Below are positions 19,228-30,439 of a stretch of 64,000 nt of DNA, one piece after another; the first letter of the stretch is position 1; each line of letters starts with the position of its first letter. The notes under the pieces were generated by a model. The model saw only the letters and a list, made by a program, of their open reading frames with translations. It did no database searches and had not been told where the DNA came from. The stretch is from Ariolimax columbianus (taxonomy: Eukaryota > Mollusca > Gastropoda > Stylommatophora > Arionidae). A program made the position numbers and the translations under genes. The stretch covers positions 18,982,631 through 19,046,630 of the forward strand of contig JAVGWX010000019.1 in NCBI GenBank assembly GCA_036924085.1, in the 5' to 3' direction.

Positions 19228-21437
19228 AGCGATGGGATAAGTGTATCAATGTTGTGGAAATTATGGGATAAGTGTATCAATGTTGTGGAAATTATGGGAT
19301 AAGTGTATCAATGTTGTGGAAATTATGGGATAAGTGTATCAATGTTGGTGGAGATGAGATAAGTGTATCAATGTTGGTGGAGATGAGATAAGTGTATCAA
19401 TGTTGTGGAAATTATGGGATAAGTGTATCAATGTTGTGGAAATTATGGGATAAGTGTATCAATGTTGTGGAAATTATGGGATAAGTGTATCAATGTTGTG
19501 GAAATTATGGGATAAGTGTATCAATGTTGGTGGAGATGAGATAAGTGTATCAATGTTGGTGGAGATGAGATAAGTGTATCAATGTTGTGGAAATTATGGG
19601 ATAAGTGTATCAATGTTGTGGAAATTATGGGATAAGTGTATCAATGTTGGTGGAGATGAGATAAGTGTATCAATGTTGGTGGAGATGAGATAAGTGTATC
19701 AATGTTGGTGGAGATGAGATAAGTGTATCAATGTTGGTGGAGATGAGATAAGTATCAATGTTGGTGGAGATGAGATAAGTGTATCAATGTTGGTGGAGAT
19801 GAGATAAGTATCAATGTTGGTGGAGATGAGATAAGTGTATCAATGTTGGTGGAGATGAGATAAGTATCAATGTTGGTGGAGATGAGATAAGTGTATCAAT
19901 GTTGGTGGAGATGAGATAAGTATCAATGTTGGTGGAGATGAGATAAGTGGATCAATGTTGGTGGAGATGAGATAAGTATCAATGTTGGTGGAAATGAGAT
20001 AAGTGTATCAATGTTGGTGGAGATGAGATAAGTATCAATGTTGGTGGAGATGAGATAAGTGTATCAATGTTGGTGGAGATGAGATAAGTATCAATGTTGG
20101 TGGAGATGAGATAAGTGTATCAATGTTGGTGGAGATGAGATAAGTATCAATGTTGGTGGAGATGAGATAAGTGTATCAATGTTGGTGGAGATGAGATAAG
20201 TATCAATGTTGGTGGAGATGAGATAAGTGTATCAATGTTGGTGGAGATGAGATAAGTATCAATGTTGGTGGAGATGAGATAAGTGTATCAATGTTGGTGG
20301 AGATGAGATAAGTATCAATGTTGGTGGAGATGAGATAAGTGTATCAATGTTGGTGGAGATGAGATAAGTGTATCAATGTTGGTGGAGATGAGATAAGTGT
20401 ATCAATGTTGGTGGAGATGAGATAAGTGTATCAATGTTGGTGGAGATGAGATAAGTATCAATGTTGGTGGAGATGAGATAAGTGTATCAATGTTGGTGGA
20501 GATGAGATAAGTGTATCAATGTTGGTGGAGATGAGATAAGTATCAATGTTGGTGGAGATGAGATAAGTGTATCAATGTTGGTGAGATGAGATGAGTATCA
20601 ATGTTGGTGAGATGAGATAAGTATCAATGTTGGTGAGATGAGATACGTATCAATGTTGGTGGAGATGAGATACGTATCAATGTTGGTGGAGATGAGATAA
20701 GTGTATCAATGTTGGTGAGATGAGATACGTATCAATGTTGGTGGAGATGAGATACGTATCAATGTTGGTGGAGATGAGATACGTATCAATGTTGGTGGAG
20801 ATGAGATACGTATCAATGTTGGTGGAGATGAGATACGTATCAATGTTGGTGGAGATGAGATAAGTATCAATGTTGTGGAGATGAGATAAGTATCAATGTT
20901 GGTGGAGATGAGATAAGGATCAATGTTGGTGGAGATGAGATAAGTGTATCAATGTTGGTGAGATGAGATAAGTATCAATGTTGGTGGAGATGAGATAAGT
21001 ATCAATGTTGGTGGAGATGAGATAAGTGTATCATTGTTGGTGAGATGAGATAAGTATCAATGTTGGTGGAGATGAGATAAGTATCAATGTTGGTGGAGAT
21101 GAGATAAGTATCAATGTTGGTGGAGATGAGATAAGTATCAATGTTGGTGGAGATGAGATAAGTGTATCAATGTTGGTGAGATGAGATAAGTATCAATGTT
21201 AGTGGAGATGAGATAAGTATCAATGTTGTGGAAATTATGGGATAAGTGTATCAATGTTGGTGAGATGAGATAAGTATCAATGTTGGTGGAGATGAGATAA
21301 GTATCAATGTTGGTGGAGATGAGATAAGTGTATCAATGTTGGTGAGATGAGATAAGTATCAATGTTGGTGGAGATGAGATAAGTATCAATGTTGTGGAAA
21401 TTATGGGATAAGTGTATCAATGTTGTGGAAATTATGT
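19228..21437. repeat. 2.2-kb satellite with 31/29/27-bp units
   Basis: Units: 31 bp GGGATAAGTGTATCAATGTT-GTGGAAATTAT, 29 bp GAGATAAGTGTATCAATG-TTGGTGGAGAT, 27 bp lacking TG. From about 19740 to 20340 the 29- and 27-bp forms alternate, making a 56-bp higher-order unit. 20580-20870 has a TACGTATC variant, and 31-bp forms return at 21225 and at the right edge. About 78 units, in the GRAMD1 intron before the linker exon. Confidence 0.95.
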
Positions 21438-21535
21438 TGAGAAATAAAGAACAATGTCGATGCAAAAATTAATGGTTTTCAAGTTTGCATCTCATTTAGT
21501 TTGTTTTAATAGCCGCTTGCGACCTATCTACTGAC

Positions 21536-21793
21536 TTGCCCTTGTTTCATACAGGAATAGAAAGGTGGATATTTTATTTTCTCTGGTAGTTCTGGAGTAG
21601 TAGTAGTAGTAGTAGTAGTAGTAAGAAGAAACTCTGTGACTCTTACTGCATCTAATGGGATATCTTCCTTCAGCTTCTCAGACAGGTCTTCTAAACACTG
21701 AGGAGTAACGTAGTCATCATCTTCAGAGGTTAGTCCTAGGTCATCTCCATAACTGTAATGCACCCACGACCACAACTCTTTCGGTGACATTGG
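21536..21793 (-). CDS. GRAMD1: GRAMD1 exon: conserved post-GRAM helix and linker
   Basis: Acceptor ttttctattatttcag before CCA at 21793. It encodes PMSPKELWSWVHYSYGDD then LGLTSEDDDYVTP, directly comparable with human LCPKELWHFVHQCYGNELGL and TSDDEDYVPP following the GRAM domain. The later part is an acidic/Thr-rich linker with a run of nine Thr codons (ACT repeat, 21598-21624 on the plus strand). The end is placed at CAA|GTCAGT, the same donor type as the first GRAM exon, leaving phase 0 and 86 codons. A GT at 21549-21550 is an alternative but breaks the phase of the next exon. The 2.2-kb satellite begins about 100 bp into the intron. Confidence 0.9.
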
Positions 21794-21944
21794 CTGAAAT
21801 AATAGAAAATAAATGTGAATAACTTGTTTAGGTAAATATATCAAGTGAATGTCCACATTTATTTTAGTGGAAATTTCTTTTGTGGCATCGCCATCTTGTG
21901 TCATTTTGCCACGAAAGAAATTCCCACTAGAATTGCTTTGGCCT

Positions 21945-22465
21945 AATGCACCTTTAATCAGCTCACCAACATCTGGAAATCAACGACACTGAGCAAACAT
22001 AGCAAGCTCAGACTATTCAACTCAATCGTAATATCAGTCCTGAGATATGTATGTGAAAACTGGAGCACAACACAAGCGCTGGAAAACAAACTAAATATCT
22101 TTGAAAATCAATGTCTAAGAAAATTATTGAATATACGCTGGGACCAATTCATAACTAATGACTCAATAAGAACAGAGACAAACCAACTATAAGTATCGAA
22201 GATCATCAGGAAAAAACGATGGACATACATCGAACATGCCCTTAGAATGAACAACAACCATCTTCCATTACAAGCACTCGAATGGACACCAAAGGGCGTT
22301 CGGTAAAGAGGGAGACCCAAGGACACTCAGAAGAACAATCATCCGAGAGGGCTCAATTATGGGCCTCGGCACCATACAAGATCTAAAAACAGTGGTGTCA
22401 CACCGTTCCAACTGGAGATCATTTGTTTCTGCCTTATGCGCCGTATTTGGCGAGCAAATAACATA
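21945..22465 (+). pseudogene. LINE RT C-terminal region
   Basis: Reads LTNIWKSTTLSKHSKLRLFN, VISVLRYVCENWSTTQALEN, LNIFENQCLRKLLNIRWDQF, ITNDSIRTETNQ, RKKRWTYIEHALRMNNN and LPLQALEWTPKG then RGRPKDTQ. This is the canonical order after the RT domain of RTE/L1-like endonuclease-RT elements. Few stops, but truncated at both ends. Confidence 0.85.
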
Positions 22466-22469
22466 GATA

Positions 22470-23815
22470 TGGTTATTCAGTAAATCATAAATCAAAACTT
22501 TTCAGCTCCCTGAGGAGTATAGGCCTTCAACAAATACATGTCAAGCGTCTTCCTGTACTGTACCATCCTTCGCAGCTATGTCCTCATCTTCCATGTTGTC
22601 TTTATGTTTGATGTAAGCTCTCTTCTCAATTAGTGTTTAAGTCAAACATTACTGTACAGAACTGACGTCTCCAGGCAGTCACTAGCTTTACCTATCCATG
22701 CAGTACCCTCACTAGAGAGGCAAATATTGGCAATGAGGTCAATAACAGGATTGTTAAGGCAAGCTTTGTATTTTGGAGGTTCCAAGCAAACATCTGAAAT
22801 CGATTAGGCATCAGTGTCGCCACCAAAATAAAAGTATCGTGCTGTGATATTATCCACTCTTCTGCATGCCGGAGGATTTGGCGTATAGAGACAAGAGCTT
22901 GTCTGGAGGACTTGGCATATAAGGACAGAGCTTGACTGGAGGACTTGGCATATATTGAAAGAGCTGGGCTGGAGGACTTGACGTATATTTATTAAGACAG
23001 AGAACGATGCCGCACCTGACAGGCTGCACACACAACTTGCTCTATTTATTTCTGATGCTCTCGAGTTTCAAATTGGATTAAAATTGATGGCTAGCATTCA
23101 AGACTATTCTGTGGAAGTTTTGTGCGCTTAGGTAGTCTACTTTGTGCTGCATAGCATCTTGTTGCACTTTTCAGCAGCAAAAAGTGAACAATGCTTACAG
23201 CTCCCAGCATGAGAAATGGGGTCAACATGGCGGCTAGTGCCTTGCCCGACAACAGCCGAAGTTCAGTTCCCCTTAGACATACTCAAGGGTCTCCCTCCTT
23301 GGGCTGATGATGCTCCCCTCATTCCTCTTACCACTGGAGGTTTCACATTAACTCAATTTTCTCCGTATCCCCAGAAGAGTCACGCTGACCCAAGGTAGCA
23401 CAAAACCAAGAAGTCGGAGATGAAGTAAACAGAAACAGAGAAAGCCAGATACAAACACTAGACCAACAAGTGGATAATGGTATTCCCTCGCATAAACACA
23501 CTCATCACCAGCCCCTGTCCCAATGCAGCGGAGTACTCGGCTCCCCTCAAGAAGTCCGCAGAATTCGGTCGAAACACTCCCCATAAATCCACAAGGTGCC
23601 AGGGCTTCATCCTCAGATGCAGACTCCCCCTTAGCTCTAGATGAGGCCTGGCAACAATCCGCAGTACGCGACCATGGCAGTCGCCAGTCGACGCAACGGG
23701 CCACCGACGCCTAAGCAAACATTATTATTATGTGCTACAAAGAGTTGAAAGAGTTTATCTTAATGAAATGGTATGGTGTGCAATACCATATGTTAGAAAA
23801 GATTATATTATATAC
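22470..23815. other. unassigned; short 32-bp repeats and a GC-richer block
   Basis: 22865-22985 has four imperfect units with GAGCTTG-TGGAGGACTTGGC. 23200-23710 is GC-richer with a plus-strand frame (23523-23714) that matches nothing I know; an R1-like GTCCCAATGCAGCGGAGTA is inside. It might be LINE ORF1 debris. Confidence 0.35.
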
Positions 23816-25095
23816 TATCATCATCATGTAGCACGTCCTTTGTAGACGTCGCTCTCATAACTGCCAGTCTGTAATACTCTTAATCTTTGGCCAGTTCTCC
23901 CTCCTCTGTTACTCTCATCCTCAGAACCTCTTTAATGTTTTGTGTCTATCTTCTCCCTCGGTCTGTCTCTGTCTCACTGTCCAGGCAGCATACTTTCCAG
24001 TATTTTTTTTCTTCTCTAAACCATTGTGGTATTTGATGTGGCCAAAGTTTTTTAGTTTCCTAGATGTAATATTCTTTACTTGTCAATTTTGTTTTATATC
24101 AAGCTCTTTTAGGATGTCTGTGTTTTTCTTCTTCACTATCCATATTATTTTGAGCACTTTAAAATAGCCTTTATGCTTGAAGGATTAAATCTTCTTTCTT
24201 AGTGTTTGTCTGGTTGTCCATGTCTCGCATCTATACATTGCCACTGGGAAGATGCAAGTACTCATGATCTTTATTTTTGTAGCGCTCTGCCATAAGTTTC
24301 TCATTTCATTTAACCTCTGCATACCTATAGTTATTCTTCTTCTTACTCTATTGTTGCTTATAAAAGATTGGGGAACATTGCACAGAGAATATGTTGCAAA
24401 AAAGGGACTGTGTGGCAATGATAGGTCTTGGTTATGTGGTTAGTGTAGTGGCATAGATAGTGTCTAACATGCTCCGGGGCTACCTTCCTCTAATTTACGC
24501 TTCCACCACGAACTTTCACAAAAAGGTGATTATATATTCTAGGGGCAACCAACCTAACGTTTGGTTATAGATACTGCAATTGATCTGGCAAGTCACCAGG
24601 AAAATTTTTGCCAGCCAAAACTAAATGCAACAAAGGAGGTCACATCTCCCAACAACGACTAATAACTTAAGCGGACTGAAGATTGGTAGATAGATGTTCA
24701 GAAGTTGTGACGTTCTTAATTTCTTGGTTCTCCAGGATAACTTTTGGTCTGGTTTTTGCCTTATCAGTGCTCACTTAGTTCCTCACTGTGTTGTTTAACT
24801 GACAGGATCATCTGTTCCAGCCCCGCAACGCTCTCCAAAAGAACAAATGTATCATCTTAGTTCTGGTATTTCATTCCTGCTGTGAAGGTCAAATTTGTCC
24901 TAATTTTTGCCAATTGTTTGTTTCTTATTATGGTCTCAGCATAAATATTGAAAATATAAGGGGAGAGTATGCATCCTTGTCTTGCACACTTCTGCATTTC
25001 AAACCAGTCTGATATCGTCTCAGCTTTTCTGACCAATCTTGTTGTTCCTGATAGTGTTTCAATCTCTTTACACAAATATGTATCCGACTTTATTT
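23816..25095 (-). pseudogene. LINE RT to C-terminus (antisense, interrupted)
   Basis: On the minus strand: LSGTTRLVRKAETISDWFE, ARQGCILSPYIFNIYAETII (RT palm), later NEMRNLWQSATKIKIM and VAMYRCETWTTRQTL, ending YKGRAT near 23820. A degraded R1 piece (24395-24600) interrupts it. The YADD box is lost in the interruption. Confidence 0.75.
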
Positions 25096-25142
25096 ACTTC
25101 ATACCTGGTTGAAAGATGACTAGCAAATTGTGAGAACATTAA

Positions 25143-25813
25143 CCTTAAGCACGCCCTTGTCCGATCCCTTCTAACCAGCTCGGCCTGCAAAAACGGTGTG
25201 CGGAAAATAATTTTTTTTTTTTGAACGGAGTCACTCCTGACAGCCATTTTTTACTGCTGACTACGCCCTCCATATATACACGATATTTTGCCGGTTAAAG
25301 TATCGTGTGTTCGATTACAAATGGCTTTTGAACAGTTTTAATTTTGTATACGCCGTTTGGAGCAAGCCGACTTTTTGCGAAAGGGGAAGTAGGTTGTTGA
25401 GAAAGATTTTTATCGCGTAGATCTGTTTATTTTGTTTGTTTAAATGAAAGAACTACGTTTGAATTGGAAACTAACAGTTGTGGCGATATTGTAAACACAG
25501 TATCGATACGTTGTTGTGGTTTCCATGGTTTTCTATCGAAGCGACTAGGCCTAGTGGTCGAGTCCAAATTTTCCCTGAGATTTTCATAAATTATCAACTT
25601 CTTCTTTTTAAATCTCAAAAACTAACAAACATACAACAAAAACAATAACACCCACATGTTCGTTATGCTATTGTGTATCTACACACCAGAAAATCATATT
25701 TATTGACAAACAAACATAAAAGTTACAAATTTTGAAAGACGACTACCACAGCGACTAATTTAGAAAATTAATTAGGTCAAATTTTTTTCACAAATAATGT
25801 GGAGTGCGTAAGG
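25143..25813 (+). mobile_element. piggyBac-type MITE, copy 2, with TTAA on both sides
   Basis: Starts CCTTAAGCACGCC after TTAA (25139-25142) and ends GGAGTGCGTAAGG before TTAA (25814-25817); 11 of 13 end bases pair. 671 bp, no transposase frame. Homologous to 11583-12234 in opposite orientation (GAGCAAGCCGACTTTTTGCG, AACAGTTGTGGCGATATTGT). Ends differ from both piggyBac elements in the window. Confidence 0.92.
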
Positions 25814-25829
25814 TTAAGTAATATTTTAC

Positions 25830-26006
25830 CTGTTTCAGCAAGGCATTTTGCCATATTCTAAAAAGCATCATGAAAGTTTTGTCCCGTGTCCCAAAAGATG
25901 TGAAAAAGAAGCGCTCCTTCTCCGTTGTAATTTGAATGGCATTTGGTATCACTCTGGCAGTCTTCTCTTTTGTTATCGCTGTGATTTCTTTACATGGTAT
26001 CATCAG
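25830..26006 (-). CDS. GRAMD1: GRAMD1 exon: C-terminal GRAM domain
   Basis: Acceptor ttatggtttcag before CTG at 26006; donor CAG|GTAAAA at 25829. Exactly 59 codons, phase 0 on both sides. It contains KEITAITKEKTARVIPNAIQ, FFFTSFGTRDKTF and LFRIWQNALL, matching vertebrate Aster KEKTA(R/K)LIPNAIQ, FFTSFGARDR and FRLWQNALL. These are the hallmark basic and hydrophobic segments of the GRAM domain that bind anionic lipid at ER-plasma-membrane contacts. A piggyBac-type MITE lies 12 nt into the downstream intron. Confidence 0.95.
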
Positions 26007-26107
26007 CTGAAACCATAACAAACTGGCAATCACTCATTTAACACATTAGATTTTCTTACATTTGTTCATATTATGTGGGTGTTAATGGGTCAGTCTGTTT
26101 CTGGCTA

Positions 26108-26590
26108 AGGCTACCAAGATTATCCCATCATCAGATTCACATCATATGAGTGATCATGAGTTTACCTGAGCCTAGATATGGACTACCAAGATTATCCCAT
26201 CATCAGATTCACATCATGTGAGTGATCATGAGTTTATCTGAGCCTAGATATGGACTACCAAGATTATCCCATCATCAGATTCACATCATATGAGTGATCA
26301 TGAGTTTATCTGAGCCTAGATATGGACTACCAAGATTATCCCATCATCAGATTCACATCATGTGAGTGATCATGAGTTTATCTGAGCCTAGATATGGACT
26401 ACCAAGATTATCCCATCATCAGATTCACATCATGTGAGTGATCATGAGTTTACCTGAGCCTAGATATGGACTACCAAGATTATCCCATCAACACCATCAC
26501 ATCATGGAAGTGATCATGAGTTTACCTGAGCCTTGATATGGACTACCAAGATTATCCCATCAACATCATGCAAGTGATCATGGGTTTACT
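26108..26590. repeat. 72-bp minisatellite
   Basis: About 6.5 units starting CTACCAAGATTATCCCATCA and including GTGATCATGAGTTT; the last units are shortened (ATCAACACC). It begins about 100 bp upstream of GRAM exon 3's acceptor. Confidence 0.93.
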
Positions 26591-26594
26591 TAAA

Positions 26595-27245
26595 AAATTA
26601 AGTGAAAAAAAATAAATAAACTGGTATGGTCAGACACCGCACTGAGACGAACATACAAATGAAACCTACGTTACGACCAATAGGCCTTCATCAGGGACAA
26701 CGAACAACAATAAGGAAATAACGAATCATAATTGAAGGGAAGAATACATAAATGGGGGATGTCAATCAATATATGATGGGAAAATAGGGGACTTAACTGG
26801 GAAAATTGTCAGATTTCTTCTCTCTAATCGGATGCAGGATCCCAAATTACAGACAAAAGTGGCCAGGAGGGTGTTAAAAAGTGGGAAAAGGCCGGGTAAG
26901 ACAGTGGCTAAATATGGAAAGACCAAAAGGTGATATAGGTAGGGAGGAAAGAGAAAAGGACTAGGCAGATAGATGGAAGTCGATATGAGATGATGATTCA
27001 AAAAAAGGTATGGAAGATATTAATGCCATGTGACTGGAGGCAGAACATGCAGGAGATCAGATTGTTCTCATAGGAGAGCGATGACGATTGTCAGAGAAGC
27101 AAGATACTAAGCCTGTGACACTAACATCTGGTTTACTCCGATCCCCAGGACCATTGAAGTAGTTGGTGATAGGGAAAACCATGCAGTTATAGATATCATT
27201 CAGGTGTTGGCAAAAACGGTTTCAGAACAGTCATAGATTTACTTG
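26595..27245 (-). other. possible Penelope-like element end with hammerhead-like core
   Basis: Minus-strand 26694-26669 reads CTGATGA-A-GGCC-TATT-GGTC-GTAACG: a hammerhead catalytic CUGAUGA, a stem II of four pairs, and GUAAC where GAAAC is expected. Hammerhead motifs are known in Penelope-like elements. The neighbouring sequence to 27245 is not otherwise explained and shows no RT. Confidence 0.35.
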
Positions 27246-27261
27246 ATCCTAGATATCTTCT

Positions 27262-27497
27262 TCTTCTTCTTCTGCATTTGTCCTGCAATATCAGCGCCTT
27301 TCGGCCTGACACATCTGATTTCAGCTGGCTTTTTTGCTGGGTACTGGGTTAGTGAAGCTTGTGTCCAGGACCACCCCTGGGAGGCAGAATAGGGTCTTGG
27401 TCAGATCTGGTTCGTTGACCCTGATGTAAGCAGGTAGCTGTGTCCCTGGCTGCTGTCAGCGCGTTCACTGTACTGCATCTTCAGCCCCGAGACTAGG
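27262..27497 (-). mobile_element. SINE-2 copy
   Basis: Begins with the CTTCTTCTTCTTCT tail complement, then CTTTCGGCCTGACACATCTG (core) and a GGTTCGTTGACCC-type head near 27405-27425. Confidence 0.8.
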
Positions 27498-27695
27498 TAT
27501 AAACTATCAAGATTCTCCCATGGTTTTTACTTCATCCTAGATATAGACTACCAAACCTAGATATATGTGTGGGATGGGTTGAGGCTGTTCTGTTGAAAAG
27601 ACTCTGTCCTTAATGATGCTGGAGATTGATCAAGGACTCTGACAAGCACACAATGAGAAATGCTACTTCAGGACAATACAACATATCAAACTCAC

Positions 27696-27799
27696 TACTG
27701 TTTCCCAGTTGAAGATTTTAGCATAAAAACAGATCCAGTTTTGTGACATGAACATGCGGCCTTGGGCTAAGATGTCTTTCTGCAGGGCACATGAGTAGT
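27696..27799 (-). CDS. GRAMD1: GRAMD1 exon: central GRAM domain
   Basis: Acceptor tttgtctacag before 27799; donor GTGAGT at 27695. The 104-bp exon contributes AC of an Asp codon and 34 codons: (D)YSCALQKDILAQGRMFMSQ, NWICFYAKIFNWETV. The vertebrate counterpart is DYSCALQRDILLQGRLYLS, ENWICFYSNIFRWET, so identity is very high over the beta strands of the GRAM fold. The exon is too short to stand out as an open frame and was found by searching for the continuation of the upstream exon. It ends in phase 0, exactly where the next exon begins. A LINE RNase H fragment starts about 140 bp to its right. Confidence 0.93.
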
Positions 27800-27939
27800 C
27801 TGTAGACAAACACGATTTTTAAAAGATCAAAATTCAATGTCTTTAAGAAAGCAGTTATACATTTTAATCTTGTCCATTTCTTCTTGTGTTCTTACCATAT
27901 ACTCTTGTGTTTTTACCATTCTTTGAATTTCATATGAAT

Positions 27940-28670
27940 GCACCAGCAGCATTTGTCACTGGGAGACGCTGCAGCAACTTCAGTGCTGAAGCCAGTACCC
28001 TGAGACAAGCAACTGAAACCCTTATAGACCATGAGGAGCAGGCAGAAAAGTAAGAGGTCATTTTCACAGACGCCCTCGCAGTGTTAATGGTGCTCAAGAA
28101 CCAGTACAAAAATTAACTCGGTGCTCTGGCAGACTCGCTCAAACGCCTTACCCAGTGCTTAAAAAAAGCACAGTCCAGTGGATACCAGCCCACTGCAACA
28201 TTCCAAGGCAACGAGGAGGCAGACAGACTCGCCAGAGAGGGAGGAATGCTGCAGCAGAGTGATACAGAAATCACATACAATGAGACAAAAGCATTCATCA
28301 GGACAACGTGCAGTGCAAAATGAAATAAAGACCACCTTGACCACATAGAAAATGATGCCTACCATCAACTATCCAGGCGAGACCAGGTGATAATTCTCCG
28401 GCTACGCACAGGTCACAACAGACTTAGATGCCATCTGTACAAGGTCAAGATTGGCACTACAGAACGTTGTGCCTGCGGCACAGCCCCAATAAAGGCAGAA
28501 CATATTTTGCAGTCTTGTCCACTGTATACCGACAAAAGAAATAGCATTTGGCAACAGCCAGTGTCCTTCCATGAGAAGATGTACAGAAGCGTATAGCCTT
28601 GAGTCGACTGCTGCCTTCGTTAGAATTATTGATGTTGAGGCCTGAAGATGAACGAGGAAGAAGAAGAAGA
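27940..28670 (+). pseudogene. LINE RNase H domain with 3' end and GAA tail
   Basis: Frames give NFSAEASTLRQATETLI (Glu box), VIFTDALAVLMVLKNQ (Asp box), FQGNEEADRLAREGG (Asp box), then DQVIILRLRTGHNRLRCHLY, KVKIGTTERCACG, AEHILQSCPLYT (zinc-knuckle-like C-C-H-C) and the tail GAAGAAGAAGAAG. Several stops. Sister family of 31662-32335. Confidence 0.85.
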
Positions 28671-28879
28671 ATATGAATGCACATTGTCCAGCAAGACAGT
28701 GGAGACAGCTGGTATGGGACAGCCTTTTCTCTCTGATAGAGACAAGAGTGTAGAGGGCAAGTGGTGTCACCTACCAGCTGTCTCCACTACTAAGGCAACC
28801 CAAGATTTCTCTCCAAGATAAAAAAACAGATGATAAATAGTATCTTCACCTTAACCCTGTGCTACCAGTGCCAGACATG

Positions 28880-29265
28880 AGCAATGAATAAGGCCCTGCA
28901 ACGAAAGTTAGCCGTCTGCACAATGCGGTGCCTACGAAAGGGCACTAACAACACCAGAAGAGACAGAATCACAAATATGAATTTTCGGGAGAAATTCGGA
29001 ACAATTCCCTGCCTACAGAACATAGAGCAACAGAGAATGCATTGGTTTAGTCACATTGTGAGAATGAAACCAGACCTTATTGTTTATGCAATCTTTTACA
29101 GGAGAACATCAGGAACAAGGGTTAGAGGTAGACCAGAAAGAGGTGGAAAGACAGTGGAAAAGAGATCTACCATAAAATGGGGAAAAATGTTACTCGAGCC
29201 ACGAGAGACGCGAAAGGCAAATACATACCACGACACTGGGCTACAACCTGGTAGAAAGTGAGATG
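28880..29265 (+). pseudogene. LINE RT C-terminal fragment
   Basis: Open frame with LAVCTMRCLRKGTNNTRRD, RITNMNFREKFG, QQRMHWFSHIVRMKPD and RVRGRPERGG: the '(R)C.R...TRRDRI.N', 'W.GH..RM', 'GRP' order of endonuclease-RT LINEs. Confidence 0.75.
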
Positions 29266-29279
29266 ACAAAAGAAGAAGA

Positions 29280-29712
29280 AAGTTCTTACCATTTCCTTTA
29301 CTGTTCTTACCATTTCCTTTAGTGTTTTTACCAATTTCCTTTAGTGTTCTTACCATTTCCTTTAGTGTTTTTACCAATTTCCTTTAGTGTTCTTACCATT
29401 TCCTTCAGTGTTTTTATCAATTTCTTTTAGTGTTCTTACCAATTTCCTTTAGTGTTCTTACCATTTCCTTCAGTGTTTTTATCAATTTCTTTTAGTGTTC
29501 TTACCAATTTCCTTTAGTGTTCTTACCATTTCCTTCAGTGTTTTTATCAATTTCTTTTAGTGTTCTTACCAATTTCCTTTAGTGTTCTTACCATTTCCTT
29601 CAGTGTTTTTATCAATTTCTTTTAGTGTTCTTACCATTTCCTTTAGTGTTCTTACCATTTCCTTCAGTGTTTTTACCAATTTCCTTTAGTGTTCTTACCA
29701 TTTCTTTTGTGT
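29280..29712. repeat. 21-22-bp minisatellite in 43-bp and 65-bp higher-order patterns
   Basis: Units TTCTTACCATTTCCTTTAGT and TTTTTACCAATTTCCTTTAG with a TTCAGTGTTTTTATC variant appearing in a regular three-unit order from 29395. About 20 units. Confidence 0.93.
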
Positions 29713-29847
29713 TCAAACCATGCTCTCCTATTTGTATTCCCTACAGATTCCCTATCAGTCATAATGAGTCTGAGAAATAATAAAAACATTAACCATATAG
29801 CTATGTCATCTTAACCAGAAGTAAAATGAACCTTTTATAGGACTTGA

Positions 29848-30046
29848 CTTGACTTCGTTCGTTCTCAATTGCCTGCTACCAAGTCCAGAAAATGGCTTAA
29901 GTAGTTTACAGCTTGACTGCGATATTTGCACTTTTCGATGTAACAGACCCATCTAAACAGGCATTTTTTTAGTACTGGTTTAGCCTTTTCTTTTCGATCC
30001 CTTCACCTTAGCCAGTCTGCTCTATTGCAGCCTGTTATCCAAGTAT
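29848..30046 (-). mobile_element. SINE-1 copy (partial)
   Basis: Complement of the SINE-1 3' half: GTTCGTTCTCAATTGCC, TTTACAGCTTGACTGCGATA, ending near AGCCTGTTATCCA. The GAA tail is replaced by GACTTGACTTC. Confidence 0.85.
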
Positions 30047-30439
30047 ATAATCATAATATGGCCGAGAAACAAAATTAGGTCAAAATGACATTTCACAGGA
30101 GAACAAATATCTCGAATTAGATGACAAAGAACATGGCAGCAACAAGTACAAAGCGAGATGAAGGAGAGAAAGTGAAGATACATAGAACACAAACTCAGAA
30201 AGACGACTGGAAATATTAGCTGACGTGCTGGATTAGAACTTAGAGGGAAAGAATTGAGTGGGGAGGCAAAGGAGCACTGGGAAAAGAGCTGTGGATGAGG
30301 AGTGTCATCGGCAGAACTCAAGAAGACGTCTCAGAATAATAACATTTGAGGAGAGCATCATTTGTGGCATGGTGTTCCTAAGGGACTAGATTGATGAATA
30401 ATGGTAATAATAATGATGATGATGATGATGATGATGAAG

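Noticed and set aside
23523..23714. GC-richer 63-residue frame as a gene
   Set aside because: No domain, no splice sites consistent with a neighbour, and R1-like sequence inside.
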